A stretch of 64,000 bases of DNA from Actinopolymorpha sp. NPDC004070. Lineage in GTDB: Bacteria; Actinomycetota; Actinomycetes; Propionibacteriales; Actinopolymorphaceae. Below the pieces are notes generated by a model that worked only from the letters and a program-made list of their open reading frames with translations, did not search any database and was not told where the DNA came from. The position numbers were made by a program, and so were the translations under genes. Where the stretch lies: contig NZ_JBEXMJ010000002.1 in assembly GCF_040610475.1 (NCBI RefSeq), positions 403,541-467,540 of the forward strand, read 5' to 3'. Positions 24,450 through 32,924 of this stretch are shown here, piece by piece (the first letter of the stretch is position 1; every line of letters starts with the position of its first letter).

Positions 24450-25727
24450 TCAGATCAACCCCAGGTGGGAGAGCTGTCGGTCGGCTTCGGCGAGCGCGTC
24501 CTTCCACGCCCGGTCCGGGTTCTTGCCGGCGCTCCAGATGTTGGTGACCTGGTCGCTGAACGCCGGGCCGATGACGTTGTCGTACGGACTGAGGTAGACC
24601 GGCTTGACGGCCTTCGCGGAGGTGGCGAAGACCTCGTTGATGACCTGCCCGCCGTAGAACTTGTCCTTCACCTGTGCCCGCCTGTCCTCCAGCGAGGAGA
24701 TCGCGGAGGGGTAGAGCTGCATCTCGTTCAGCCCGTACACCACCTGGTTCTCCGGTGACTGGAGATACCTGATCACCTTGAACGCGGCCTCGGGATTGCG
24801 ACAGGACTTGGGGATGCCGAGGAACGAGCCGCCGCTGTTGCCGGCGCCACCGGGTGCCCGGCAGACCCGCCACTTGCCGGAGGTGCCGGAGGCCGCGTCG
24901 GTGAGGACCTGGCCCATCCAGACCGCGCCGACGAACGACGCCACCCGGCCGGTGCTCATGGCGGCGTTCCAGTCGCTGGTCCAGTCGTTGGTGTTGGAGG
25001 TGATCCGGCGGCGGTACGCGTCCACCGCGAGGTCCCAGGGCTGGCGCACCTGCGGCCCGTTGCCGATGAAGTGGTTCTTCTCGTCCATGTAGCGCTTGCC
25101 CTGCTGGGCCAGCGCCTGGTTGAAGACCATGTCGACGTTGGGCATCATGTACGTCTTCGGCAGCTTCTTGACCAGGGTCGAGCCGGCCTCGAGGTACTTC
25201 TCCCAGGTGGACATCGCCTGTGCCACCTCGTCGGGCTCACTGGGCAGCCCGGCCTTCTCGAACAGGTCGGCCCGGTAGAAGAGCGCCGTCGGCCCGGTGT
25301 CCATCGGGAAGCCGACCATCCGGCCGTCGGGGGTGACCCCGCGCTCCCACTTCCAGTCGAGGAACTCCGACTTGACGTCCTTGGCGCCGATCTCGTTCAG
25401 GTCGACGAACTGGTCGGCGTCGGGGAAGTACGTCGCGACGTCCTCGTTCAGACCGACGATGTCGGGGATGTAGGCCTTGCCGGCCAGGCTGGTGAGGAAC
25501 TTCGACTTGAAGTCGCCACCGATCTTCTGTGGAACCAGTTTGACGCCGGTCGCCTTGGGCGTCTTCGCCAGTAGCGTGTCGCTGATGGAACGGTTCCAGT
25601 ACCAAAGGCTCAGGGTGCCTTCGGGGGTGAGGTAGGAACCCCGGGTGCCACAACCGGAGGTGCCGAGGAGTGCGGTGCCAAGGAGTCCAGAGGCCGCCGC
25701 GAGAAACGTGCGTCGGTTGGGCGCCAT
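24450..25727 (-). CDS. Sugar ABC transporter substrate-binding lipoprotein
   Basis: A 425-residue extracytoplasmic solute-binding protein. The N-terminus MAPNRRTFLAAASGLLG carries a twin-arginine motif (NRRTFL) and the lipobox LLGTSGC, so it should be a Tat-exported lipoprotein with the lipid on Cys24 or nearby. FPMDTGPTALFYRADLFEKAG and WDLAVDAYRRR fit family 1 binding proteins. GAGGTGAAC is an excellent ribosome-binding site before ATG 25727; the longer open frame upstream is leader. Two LacI-type dyads upstream suggest sugar-responsive control. Confidence 0.93.
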   Translation of the reverse strand: MAPNRRTFLAAASGLLGTALLGTSGCGTRGSYLTPEGTLSLWYWNRSISDTLLAKTPKATGVKLVPQKIGGDFKSKFLTSLAGKAYIPDIVGLNEDVATYFPDADQFVDLNEIGAKDVKSEFLDWKWERGVTPDGRMVGFPMDTGPTALFYRADLFEKAGLPSEPDEVAQAMSTWEKYLEAGSTLVKKLPKTYMMPNVDMVFNQALAQQGKRYMDEKNHFIGNGPQVRQPWDLAVDAYRRRITSNTNDWTSDWNAAMSTGRVASFVGAVWMGQVLTDAASGTSGKWRVCRAPGGAGNSGGSFLGIPKSCRNPEAAFKVIRYLQSPENQVVYGLNEMQLYPSAISSLEDRRAQVKDKFYGGQVINEVFATSAKAVKPVYLSPYDNVIGPAFSDQVTNIWSAGKNPDRAWKDALAEADRQLSHLGLI

Positions 25728-25834
25728 GTTCACCTCGTTTCGTGAGACGAGCATCGATGAGAGAACAGGCGCCTGCGGAGTCGAGGAGAGGCCGCGCACG
25801 CCCGGCTGCTTCGACGGCGCGGTGGGGTTGCGTC

Positions 25835-25844
25835 GAAGCGTTTC
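25835..25844. promoter_or_regulatory. LacI-type operator candidate (proximal)
   Basis: GAAGCGTTTC is an imperfect dyad centred on CG, resembling LacI-family sites, about 110 bp upstream of the binding-protein start. Confidence 0.4.
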
Positions 25845-25872
25845 CGCAGCGTATGGCCTTGCGTGATCGGGC

Positions 25873-25886
25873 GGAAGACGCTTTCC
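25873..25886. promoter_or_regulatory. LacI-type operator candidate (distal)
   Basis: GGAAGACGCTTTCC keeps GGAA and TTCC arms around a central CG. It lies 29 bp further upstream than the first dyad. Confidence 0.4.
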
Positions 25887-25899
25887 GATTCCGGACTTC

Positions 25900-25934
25900 G
25901 TTCGGTATGTCGAACGCTTGACGTTATGCCGAAC
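25900..25934. promoter_or_regulatory. GTTCG half-site cluster upstream of sugar operon
   Basis: GTTCGGTAT (25900-25908) and ATGCCGAAC (25926-25934) are inverted copies; CGAAC at 25911-25915 makes a third half-site, giving GTTCG-N6-CGAAC. The cluster overlaps the end of the EcsC-like gene and may bind a second regulator. Confidence 0.4.
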
Positions 25935-26604
25935 GTCGAGGAGGAAGCTCACTCTGCGCGTACCGGCCCACGCGGTACGTCGCCACGGCGTCCACGACGG
26001 CGCCGACTCCGCCGCCGAGGAGCGGGATCCGCCGGCCCACGGTGAGGCTCAGCCGCTTGCCGCCGACCTGGGCGGCGAGGATCGCGCCGAGCTCGGTCGC
26101 CACCCGGTGGTCGAGCTCGACGTCGTGCACCGGAGCGGTCGCGATCGCCAGCGGGGTCGACGGCAGCGAGCCCTTCTGTACCAGCTCGGTCACCGTGTCG
26201 TCGCCGAGCAGGCAGGCGGTGACCGCCGTCCGGATGCGGGGGTCGGCGAGGTCGTACCCGCGCAGGTGGGCGATCGCCGCGACCATCCTGGCCTGCAGTA
26301 CGGCGAGTCCGGTGATGTTGGCCGGCAGTGCGAGCGGGAGGATCGCGAACCCGCCGAGGCTGGTCACGAACCCCTGCGCGCCGGCCAGCCGGACGTGCTG
26401 CTCGACCACCTCGTCGGCGGCCCTGGTGTGGTCGCCCCCGGCGCGGGCCAGGTGCCGGTCGGCAACCGCCCGCGCACCGGGGAACCGGCCGCGGCCGTCG
26501 ATGGCGGCGTCCAGGACGTTGCGGAACAGTCCCGCGGCGGCGCGAGGTGTCACCTGGCGGGCCATCGGCCCCAGGCCACGCGCGACCATCTTTCCTACGG
26601 CCAT
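25924..26604 (-). CDS. EcsC-family protein
   Basis: A 226-residue protein resembling the EcsC family: GAQGFVTSLGGFAILPLALPANITGLAVLQARMVAAIAHLRGYD (in part) and DPRIRTAVTACLLGDD are the characteristic blocks, and a glycine-rich hydrophobic end (RRIPLLGGGVGAVVDAV) precedes a basic tail. Molecular function of EcsC proteins is unclear; they associate with membranes. ATG 26604 is preceded by AGGTGG at close spacing; ATG 26619 is an alternative adding five residues. It stands alone upstream of the sugar transporter operon. Confidence 0.75.
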   Translation of the reverse strand: MAVGKMVARGLGPMARQVTPRAAAGLFRNVLDAAIDGRGRFPGARAVADRHLARAGGDHTRAADEVVEQHVRLAGAQGFVTSLGGFAILPLALPANITGLAVLQARMVAAIAHLRGYDLADPRIRTAVTACLLGDDTVTELVQKGSLPSTPLAIATAPVHDVELDHRVATELGAILAAQVGGKRLSLTVGRRIPLLGGGVGAVVDAVATYRVGRYAQSELPPRRSA

Positions 26605-26789
26605 GGTCCACCTGTCCATTCGACGAGAGATCTGTAGGAGATCTGTACGGATCCGATCGACGGGAGCTCGAGCGGGGGACCCCTGGCCGGCTCCGTCCTG
26701 GACGAGCGATCTGACGAAACGATACGTCGTGATGCCGGTTTCCGCGCGGCTGGTCGGATCTCGCCCCCTTCCGTCCCCGGCCGACGGGT

Positions 26790-26862
26790 CCTGCGTCCGG
26801 CCGAGCGGCGTCCGGCCGTCCGGCGTCGGGCGTCAAGCCGTCCGGCGTCCGGCCGAGCGGAG
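26790..26862 (+). repeat. Degenerate GCGTCCGGCCG repeats
   Basis: Repeated GCGTCCGGCCG-type units, including two copies of CGTCCGGCCGAGCGG, lie in the gap before aat. No gene or clear hairpin is seen in the rest of this 285-bp gap apart from duplicated AGATCTGTA words near 26630-26648. Confidence 0.7.
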
Positions 26863-26877
26863 AGCCGCCGGCTTGGG

Positions 26878-26883
26878 CAGGAT
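26878..26883 (+). promoter_or_regulatory. -10-like CAGGAT exactly 6 nt before GTG start
   Basis: CAGGAT followed by GGGGGC and the GTG of aat; the same box and spacing precede the Fpg gene at 28131. Confidence 0.45.
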
Positions 26884-26889
26884 GGGGGC

Positions 26890-27609
26890 GTGCCCACCGA
26901 CCTGCCGCCTTCCCGCTGGGAGTTCCCCACCCCCGACCTCGCCGGGGACGAGGACCTCGTGGGCCAGGGCGCCGACCTGGACCCGGCGACGATTCTCGCG
27001 GCGTACCGCAAGGGGATCTTCCCGATGCCGGTCCGGCGGTCCGCGCCGACCGCGTGGTGGTCACCGGCCCAGCGCGGCATCCTCCCTGTGACCGGCCTGC
27101 GGGTGTCGCGGTCGCTGCGGCAGTCGTGCGCGCGGTTCACCGTACGGGTCGACACGGTGTTTCCCGACGTCATCGAGGCATGCGCCGACCCCGGCCGTCC
27201 GGGCGGCTGGATCACCCCGGAGGTGATCGCGGCGTACGTCCGGCTACACGAACTCGGCTGGGCGCACTCGGTCGAGGCGTGGACTCCCGAGGGGCAGCTC
27301 GCCGGCGGGTTGTACGGCATCGTCATCGGCGGGTTGTTCGCGGGCGAGTCGATGTTCCACCGGGTCCGGGACGCCTCGAAGGTCGCCCTCGTCGGCCTGG
27401 TCGACATCCTCGCCAAGGAGCCGGACGCCGAGCGGCGCCTGCTCGACCTGCAGTGGCGGACGCCGCACCTGGCGTCGCTGGGCGCGATCGAGATCCCTCG
27501 CGCGGAGTATCTCGCCCGGCTCGATCAGGCGCTGCGGCTGCCCAGCCCGCCGGCGTTCGGCGGCCGGACCGAGGAGCCTCGATGGGCGGGGAACGCCCGC
27601 GGCAGGTAG
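26890..27609 (+). CDS. aat: Leucyl/phenylalanyl-tRNA--protein transferase
   Basis: A 239-residue N-end-rule enzyme that adds Leu or Phe from aminoacyl-tRNA to proteins with N-terminal Arg or Lys, marking them for ClpS/ClpAP-type degradation. Family blocks are seen: AAYRKGIFPMP, WWSPAQRGILP, GWAHSVEAW, GGLYGIVIGGLFAGESMFH and LQWRTPHLASLGA. The start is probably leaderless. Its 3' end overlaps the convergent hypothetical gene by 85 bp. Confidence 0.95.
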   Translation: MPTDLPPSRWEFPTPDLAGDEDLVGQGADLDPATILAAYRKGIFPMPVRRSAPTAWWSPAQRGILPVTGLRVSRSLRQSCARFTVRVDTVFPDVIEACADPGRPGGWITPEVIAAYVRLHELGWAHSVEAWTPEGQLAGGLYGIVIGGLFAGESMFHRVRDASKVALVGLVDILAKEPDAERRLLDLQWRTPHLASLGAIEIPRAEYLARLDQALRLPSPPAFGGRTEEPRWAGNARGR

Positions 27610-27995
27610 GACGGGTCCTGCTGGCGGTTGTCGGCGACCCGCACGATCGTCTGGGTGATGTCGTCGGCGGCGCCCGTGTCACCGTCGTAGCTTTCGGCGT
27701 CGGCGTAGCGGTGGCGGCCGCCGTAGGGATGGCCGTCGTGGGGCCCCTCGTAGGGATCGACGTAGCTGTCGGGTGAAGTGGACTGCGCACTGCCGGCGAG
27801 GAGGTCGGACAGCAGGTGCGCGTCGCGCGGCCGCAGCCGGAACGACCCGACGCAGGTGTCGCCCCGCCACAGCGACAGGACGACCAGCCCGTCGGCGCCC
27901 ATCTGCGGGTGCCGGTTGACCCGCAGGGTGCGGTCGTCTCCGCGCACGTCGAGGAAGACCTCGCCGTGAACCGGCAGCGGCGTGACGTCGGACAT
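27525..27995 (-). CDS. Conserved-looking hypothetical protein
   Basis: A 156-residue protein that I do not recognise. The first 70 residues form a beta-rich region (VHGEVFLDVRGDDRTLRVN, LVVLSLWRGDTCVGSFRL) followed by LRPRDAHLLSDLLAG; the rest is low complexity with many Tyr, His, Asp and Gly residues (YEGPHDGHPYGGRHRYAD). ATG 27995 has a CATGAT box exactly 6 nt upstream, suggesting a leaderless mRNA. The last 85 bp overlap aat on the opposite strand. Confidence 0.6.
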   Translation of the reverse strand: MSDVTPLPVHGEVFLDVRGDDRTLRVNRHPQMGADGLVVLSLWRGDTCVGSFRLRPRDAHLLSDLLAGSAQSTSPDSYVDPYEGPHDGHPYGGRHRYADAESYDGDTGAADDITQTIVRVADNRQQDPSYLPRAFPAHRGSSVRPPNAGGLGSRSA

Positions 27996-28118
27996 GCGTC
28001 GATCATGCCGTGAATTTCCGCGTCGCCTACCCCGGGCCGAGGTCGCTGCCGGCCACGGTGCCCCGCCCCGGGCCTCGCCGCGGCACTGATCAACTGGTCG
28101 GGGACTTGCGCGCCGGGG

Positions 28119-28124
28119 CAGGAT
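28119..28124 (+). promoter_or_regulatory. -10-like CAGGAT exactly 6 nt before ATG start
   Basis: CAGGAT-GTGAGC-ATG, the same layout as before aat. The GGAT could also act as a weak ribosome-binding site. Confidence 0.4.
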
Positions 28125-28130
28125 GTGAGC

Positions 28131-29039
28131 ATGCCCGAGTTGCCCGAGGTGGAGGCGCTGGCCGAGTTCCTGCGCGAGGAGGCCGTCGGCCGGACGGTGA
28201 CGCGCGTGGACGCGGTGGCGATCAGCGCGCTCAAGACGTTCCAGCCGCCTATCACCGACCTCGCCGGACGGACGATTGCGGCGGTCGGCAGGTACGGCAA
28301 GTTCCTCGACCTCACCATGCGCGCACAGGGGGCCACCGAGGGAAGCGGGGACACGGGGGCCGCCGAGGACCTGCACCTGATCGTCCACCTGGCTCGGGCC
28401 GGCTGGCTGCGCTGGAGCACCTCGCTGGCGGACAAGCCCCCGCGTCCGGGCAAGGGCCCGCTGGCGGTGCGCGTCCACCTCGGCGACGGCGTGGGCTTCG
28501 ACCTCACCGAGGCCGGCACCCAGAAGCGGCTGGCGACCTACGTCGTCACCGACCCCGCGCTCGTACCCGGCGTCTTCCGGCTGGGCCCGGACCCACTGGC
28601 CGACGAGTTCACCGAGCAGGCGCTGGGCGACGTCCTCAAGGCGGCCGGCCGCGCCCAGTTGAAGGGCATCCTGACCGACCAGGCGCGCATCGCCGGCATC
28701 GGCAACGCCTACTCCGACGAGATCCTGCACGCCGCGCGGCTTTCGCCGTTCAAGCCGGCAAACGGGCTCTCCGCCGCCGAGACCACCGCGCTGTACGCCG
28801 CGATCCGTTCGGTGCTCGCCGACGCCGCGGTCCGCGCGCGGGGTCTGGCCGCCAAGGACCTCAAGGCGGAGAAGAAGACCAACCTCGCGGTGCACGGCCG
28901 CACCGGACAGCCGTGCCCGGTCTGCGGCGACACGGTGCGCGAGGTGTCGTTCGCCGACTCCAGCCTGCAGTACTGCCCCACCTGCCAGACCGGCGGCAAA
29001 CCGCTCGCGGACCGCCGGCTCTCCCGACTGCTGAAGTAG
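28131..29039 (+). CDS. Fpg/Nei-family DNA glycosylase
   Basis: A 302-residue base-excision repair enzyme. It must start at ATG 28131 because the family nucleophile is the proline right after Met: MPELPEVEALAEFL, with Glu3 also catalytic. The helix-two-turn-helix is ...LTDQARIAGIGNAYSDEILHAA (about 180-200) and the C-terminal zinc finger uses CPVCG and CPTC. It removes oxidised bases and nicks DNA. Sequence alone does not separate Fpg from Nei-type specificity. It stands alone, divergent from the hypothetical gene. Confidence 0.92.
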   Translation: MPELPEVEALAEFLREEAVGRTVTRVDAVAISALKTFQPPITDLAGRTIAAVGRYGKFLDLTMRAQGATEGSGDTGAAEDLHLIVHLARAGWLRWSTSLADKPPRPGKGPLAVRVHLGDGVGFDLTEAGTQKRLATYVVTDPALVPGVFRLGPDPLADEFTEQALGDVLKAAGRAQLKGILTDQARIAGIGNAYSDEILHAARLSPFKPANGLSAAETTALYAAIRSVLADAAVRARGLAAKDLKAEKKTNLAVHGRTGQPCPVCGDTVREVSFADSSLQYCPTCQTGGKPLADRRLSRLLK

Positions 29040-29256
29040 GACGCCAGTCTCAACTCGTGTCCGAGCCGTCCGGGAAACCGTACGGACGTGGCCGGCGCGG
29101 GACCCGTGGGAAGCACCGCACACGCGGGCGGCCTAGGGTGACCCGCGGCAGACGAGGCCGCCAGGCAACTGGTCGACATAGCGATGCAGCGATGTCGTCG
29201 ACGTGGGGGATGTACGCCGGCGGCCTCACTTCACCACACACTTCGGAGGACGAGTG

Positions 29257-30819
29257 GTGCGCCACGCCGCGCCCCAGCGGGGGAACCTGGGTTCGGCCAT
29301 GGTCGCGCTGACCGCTGCCCGACTGGCGTCGGTGGTGGCGCAGTTCCTGGCCGGTGTGGTCGCGGCCAGACTGCTCGACCCGGCCGCGCTCGGCGTCTCC
29401 GGTGTCGGCCTCACTCTCGGCTGGGCGATCGCGATCGTCGCCAACGGCGGCCTGAACATCTCCGCCGTCTACTTCCTCGGCCGGCGCCCCGGTGAGGAGC
29501 GGGCCGTCGTCAGCGCGGTTCTCGGGCTGACCCTCGGGGCGCTCGCGGCCGGTGCGGTACTCACCGCCGCGGCCGGCGTCGTCGTCGGTCCGCTCGTGGT
29601 GGGCCGGCAGGTCCCGCTGCTGATCGGCGCCGCCGCGGTGATCGCGCTGGCGACGGTGGGGTACGAGGTGGTCGGTGCGCTGCTGCTCGGCCTGCACCGC
29701 CGGGGGGCGTACGTCCTCGCCGACGTGGCCCGCAGCGCCGCGACGTTCGGATGCACGGTGCTCATCCTCGCGGTGTTCAGCCGGACGGCGGAGGGCTACG
29801 TCCTCGCGACCGGGCTCGGCATCGCCGTACCCGCGTTCGCCGCCCTGGTCGGGTTGCGCCGCACGACGGGGACCATCCGGCCGAGGTTCGACCGGGAGTT
29901 CTCCCGGGACGCCATGCGGCTCGGCCTGGCCGGACAGCTCGGCAACGTACTGACGTTCCTCAACCTGCGGCTGGACCTGCTGTTGGTGCCGGCCCTGCTC
30001 CGGCTCGACCTCGCCGGCGTCTACTTCGTGGCCACCAGGGTCGCCGAGGTGGTCGGCCAGCCGTCGACGGCCGCGTCGTCGATGCTCTTCCCCCACGTCT
30101 CCGCCCAGACCGATCCGCACGACACGGCCACCACCGAACGCACCTCGCGGCTCACCCTGCTGACCACGCTGGCCGCTGCCGCCGTTCTGGCCGCGGTGTC
30201 GCCGCTGGTCCTCGGGCTGTTCTTCGGTCCGGTGTACCGCAGGGGCACCACGGCACTGCTCCTCCTGCTCGCTTCGATGCTGCCGCTCGCGCTGGCCCGG
30301 ATCCTCGCCGCCGACCTGAAGGGCCGTGGCCGGCCAGGTCTGGTGTCGGTGGGCACGGGCGTGGGTGCGGTCCTCACGGTGGCGGCCGACCTTGTGCTGA
30401 TCCCGCGGCTCGGGATCGAGGGCGCGGCGTTGGCCTCGGTGATCGCGTACGCCGGGACCGCCGCGGTCCTGCTCGGCTGCTACCGCCGGGTGACCGGCGC
30501 CCCGCTGCTCCCCCTGGTGCCCCGGCCCTCCGACGTGGTTGACGTGGTGCGACTGGTTCGCGGGCGGCTGCGCCGGTCCGGTGGCGCGTCCGACGCCGCT
30601 CCCTCGCCGGACTCCGCTGCCTCGCCGGGTGAGGCCGGCGCGGCGTGGGCCCGCGGGTCCGCGGCCGGGCCGACGCGCGAGGCCGCACCGGAGTACACGC
30701 CGAGGCACGCGGCCAGGCCCGCGCCGGGACCCACGCCGGACGCCGTACCGCACGAGATGCCCCCGGCGGACGTGTCCGAGGAGGCACGCCGGTCCGGCGC
30801 CAGCCGAGATCCGGTATGA
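29257..30819 (+). CDS. Polysaccharide flippase (Wzx/MATE-like)
   Basis: A 520-residue membrane protein with about twelve to fourteen helices ending near residue 420, then a roughly 90-residue cytoplasmic tail rich in Ala, Pro, Ser and Arg. ALTAARLASVVAQFLAGVV at the start and RLGLAGQLGNVLTFLNLRLD in the middle fit the oligosaccharide flippase superfamily; LDLLLVPALL follows. It should move a lipid-linked saccharide across the membrane. GTG 29257 is chosen for GGAGGA at 6 nt; other GTGs lie upstream. Its stop overlaps the next start (ATGA), so it leads an operon with the DUF5693-like gene and csaB. Confidence 0.88.
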   Translation: MRHAAPQRGNLGSAMVALTAARLASVVAQFLAGVVAARLLDPAALGVSGVGLTLGWAIAIVANGGLNISAVYFLGRRPGEERAVVSAVLGLTLGALAAGAVLTAAAGVVVGPLVVGRQVPLLIGAAAVIALATVGYEVVGALLLGLHRRGAYVLADVARSAATFGCTVLILAVFSRTAEGYVLATGLGIAVPAFAALVGLRRTTGTIRPRFDREFSRDAMRLGLAGQLGNVLTFLNLRLDLLLVPALLRLDLAGVYFVATRVAEVVGQPSTAASSMLFPHVSAQTDPHDTATTERTSRLTLLTTLAAAAVLAAVSPLVLGLFFGPVYRRGTTALLLLLASMLPLALARILAADLKGRGRPGLVSVGTGVGAVLTVAADLVLIPRLGIEGAALASVIAYAGTAAVLLGCYRRVTGAPLLPLVPRPSDVVDVVRLVRGRLRRSGGASDAAPSPDSAASPGEAGAAWARGSAAGPTREAAPEYTPRHAARPAPGPTPDAVPHEMPPADVSEEARRSGASRDPV

Positions 30820-32924
30820 GGTTCCCCGTGAAACCAGCCCGGGTCGCGCTCGGCTGCCTTCTCGCGGTCGCGCTCGTCCTTCCCGTACTGGGGACACGGA
30901 TGCAGGCCGAGCGTCGTTCGAACGCGGTGAACATCGCCGTCGTCGACTCCTCCGTGGGTAACTGGACCGACGGCCGGAGCACCTCCGGGACGGCCGACGT
31001 GCTGAGGCGGGTACGCGCGAGCGGTGTCGGGTCGCTGGTGGTCGGCATGCGGTCGGTGCGCGACTACGTAGAGACCGGTGACCTCACGCCGGTCGACGTA
31101 CGCAGGGCGGCCCGCGGCGAGGTGCCCGCCGCGCTGGACCGGCCCGGCCAGGCGGTCGTCATCCGGGGCCGGCCGTACGACCCGGACGGGACGTTCGCGC
31201 GCGCCGTCGACGCCCTCACCACCCGCTTCGGCGCCCGCCTGAGCACCGCGAGCACGCCGGGCATGGTGCCCTACCTCCGGGTCGCCGGGGCGCACAACCT
31301 GGACGACTTCCCGGTCGGCTACGACCAGGCCCGGCTGAGGATGCTGTGGGAGTCCGGCTTCCACGTGGTGCTCGCACTGCCTGCCCGGGTGACGTCCGGC
31401 CGGGCCTGGCTGGAGTCCGAGCTCGACCAGGCGGCGTCGATGGCGGGGGCCCGGTCGGTTCTCGCGGCCGGCCCGCTGCCCTTCGCCGGCGACGGCGCCT
31501 CCGGCACCGCCGACACCGCCGACCTGGACCGGTTCACCGAGTTCCTGCGCTCCCGGGACTTCGACCTGGCGCTCCCCGACATGTACTCACCGGCCGGCGA
31601 CGTGGCGTACGCGACCCGGCTGCCGGGCCGGGTGATCCGCACCCACGTCATCCCCGTTCAGGGCAGCTACGACCGGCACGCCGTGGTGGTGCGCGCGCAC
31701 CGGGCCGAGAAGGAACGCGGCGTGCGGTTCGTGGTCCTGAGCGCCTCGGGCACCGATCCGCGGTCGCGGCTGCCGCTGGGGACCGTCCTCGACCTCGCCC
31801 CGCCGCTCACCCGTGACCTGCCCGTCGGCCTGCGTCTCGGGACGCCCGAGGCGCTGCCCGCCGTGGAACCCCCGCTGTGGGCGCGGATGCTGGTCCTCGC
31901 CGGCGGGCTGGTGCTGCTCGCGATGGCCGGCTTCTGGTGGCTCGGCGCGATGGTGCGGCGGCGGGTGGCCGCCACGGTGACCGGCGCCGGGGTCGCGCTG
32001 ACCGGTGCGGCCGGGCTCGCGGCGCTGGTCACCGACCGGCTGCTGCCCTGGCAACTGGTGACGTTCGTGGTCGGATCCGCCGGCGCGGTCCTGTCCGTCC
32101 TGGCTGCGATGAGGTCGGCCGATCCGCCGGGTGGGGCTCGGCGCGGGGGCTGGGGCCGGGCGTTCTCCGCGTACGTCCTCGGGGTGTGGGTCGCGGTGAC
32201 CACCGGAGTCGTGGTCGCCGCCTTCGGTGCCCGGAGCCTCTCCATGGTCGGGCTGGCGCCGTTCGTCGGGGTGAAGGCGCTGCTGGTGGGCCCGCCGGTG
32301 CTGGTCGCGGTGTACGCGCTGCTGTCGGCCCGCCGGCGCCGGGCCCTCGCGCGCGACGCCGGTCCCACTGCCCCGGCACCGCGGCGAGGCGGGCGCCTGG
32401 TCCGGCTCGTCCGGGCGGTGCGGCCGCGGCACCTGCTCGCCACCGCGGTGGTGCTCGCCCTGGTCGGCTACCTGCTGGTCCGTTCGGGCAACTCCGGCGC
32501 CGCGCCCGGCTTCGAACTCTCGCTCCGCGACACCCTGGACGAGGCCCTGTACATCCGGCCGCGGTTCAAGGAGGCCTTCCTCGGACTGCCCGCGCTGATG
32601 GTGGCGCTGCTCCTGACGGCGCGCGGCGGCAGGTTCGGCCTCGGCTGGGCGGCGGCAGTGGTCGCCGCGGTCGGTACGGCCAGCACGGTGGACACGTTCG
32701 GGCACTTCCACACACCGATGGCGGCGGCCCTGCTGCGCACGGCGTACGCCGGTGTCTGCGGGCTCGTGCTCGGCGCCGTCGCGGCGGCGGTACTCGCCTG
32801 GCTGACCGCGCGGCCGACCAGGTCGGGGTCGGGTAGGCGGAGGGCAGCGTCACGGGCGCGGCGGGGAAGGCGGTCGGGGCCGGCGAACGCACCCGTCGGC
32901 CACACGAGGCAGGAGGACGGATGA
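30816..32924 (+). CDS. DUF5693-like multi-pass membrane protein
   Basis: A 702-residue protein: an N-terminal membrane anchor (about 7-25), an extracytoplasmic domain to about residue 345 with possible glycosidase-like barrel features (NIAVVDSSVG, RVRASGVGSLVVG, LWESGFHVVLALPARV, FVVLSASG), then seven or more membrane helices. The layout matches DUF5693 proteins found beside csaB in Firmicutes, which is a recollection of family context. Coupled by ATGA to both neighbours. It probably acts on the polymer that CsaB pyruvylates. The last 40 residues are strongly basic. Confidence 0.75.
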   Translation: MRFPVKPARVALGCLLAVALVLPVLGTRMQAERRSNAVNIAVVDSSVGNWTDGRSTSGTADVLRRVRASGVGSLVVGMRSVRDYVETGDLTPVDVRRAARGEVPAALDRPGQAVVIRGRPYDPDGTFARAVDALTTRFGARLSTASTPGMVPYLRVAGAHNLDDFPVGYDQARLRMLWESGFHVVLALPARVTSGRAWLESELDQAASMAGARSVLAAGPLPFAGDGASGTADTADLDRFTEFLRSRDFDLALPDMYSPAGDVAYATRLPGRVIRTHVIPVQGSYDRHAVVVRAHRAEKERGVRFVVLSASGTDPRSRLPLGTVLDLAPPLTRDLPVGLRLGTPEALPAVEPPLWARMLVLAGGLVLLAMAGFWWLGAMVRRRVAATVTGAGVALTGAAGLAALVTDRLLPWQLVTFVVGSAGAVLSVLAAMRSADPPGGARRGGWGRAFSAYVLGVWVAVTTGVVVAAFGARSLSMVGLAPFVGVKALLVGPPVLVAVYALLSARRRRALARDAGPTAPAPRRGGRLVRLVRAVRPRHLLATAVVLALVGYLLVRSGNSGAAPGFELSLRDTLDEALYIRPRFKEAFLGLPALMVALLLTARGGRFGLGWAAAVVAAVGTASTVDTFGHFHTPMAAALLRTAYAGVCGLVLGAVAAAVLAWLTARPTRSGSGRRRAASRARRGRRSGPANAPVGHTRQEDG

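Noticed and set aside
25728..25952. Longer start for the sugar-binding protein
   Set aside because: The extension crosses the operator candidates and lacks a signal; GAGGTGAAC and the twin-arginine signal fix the start at 25727.
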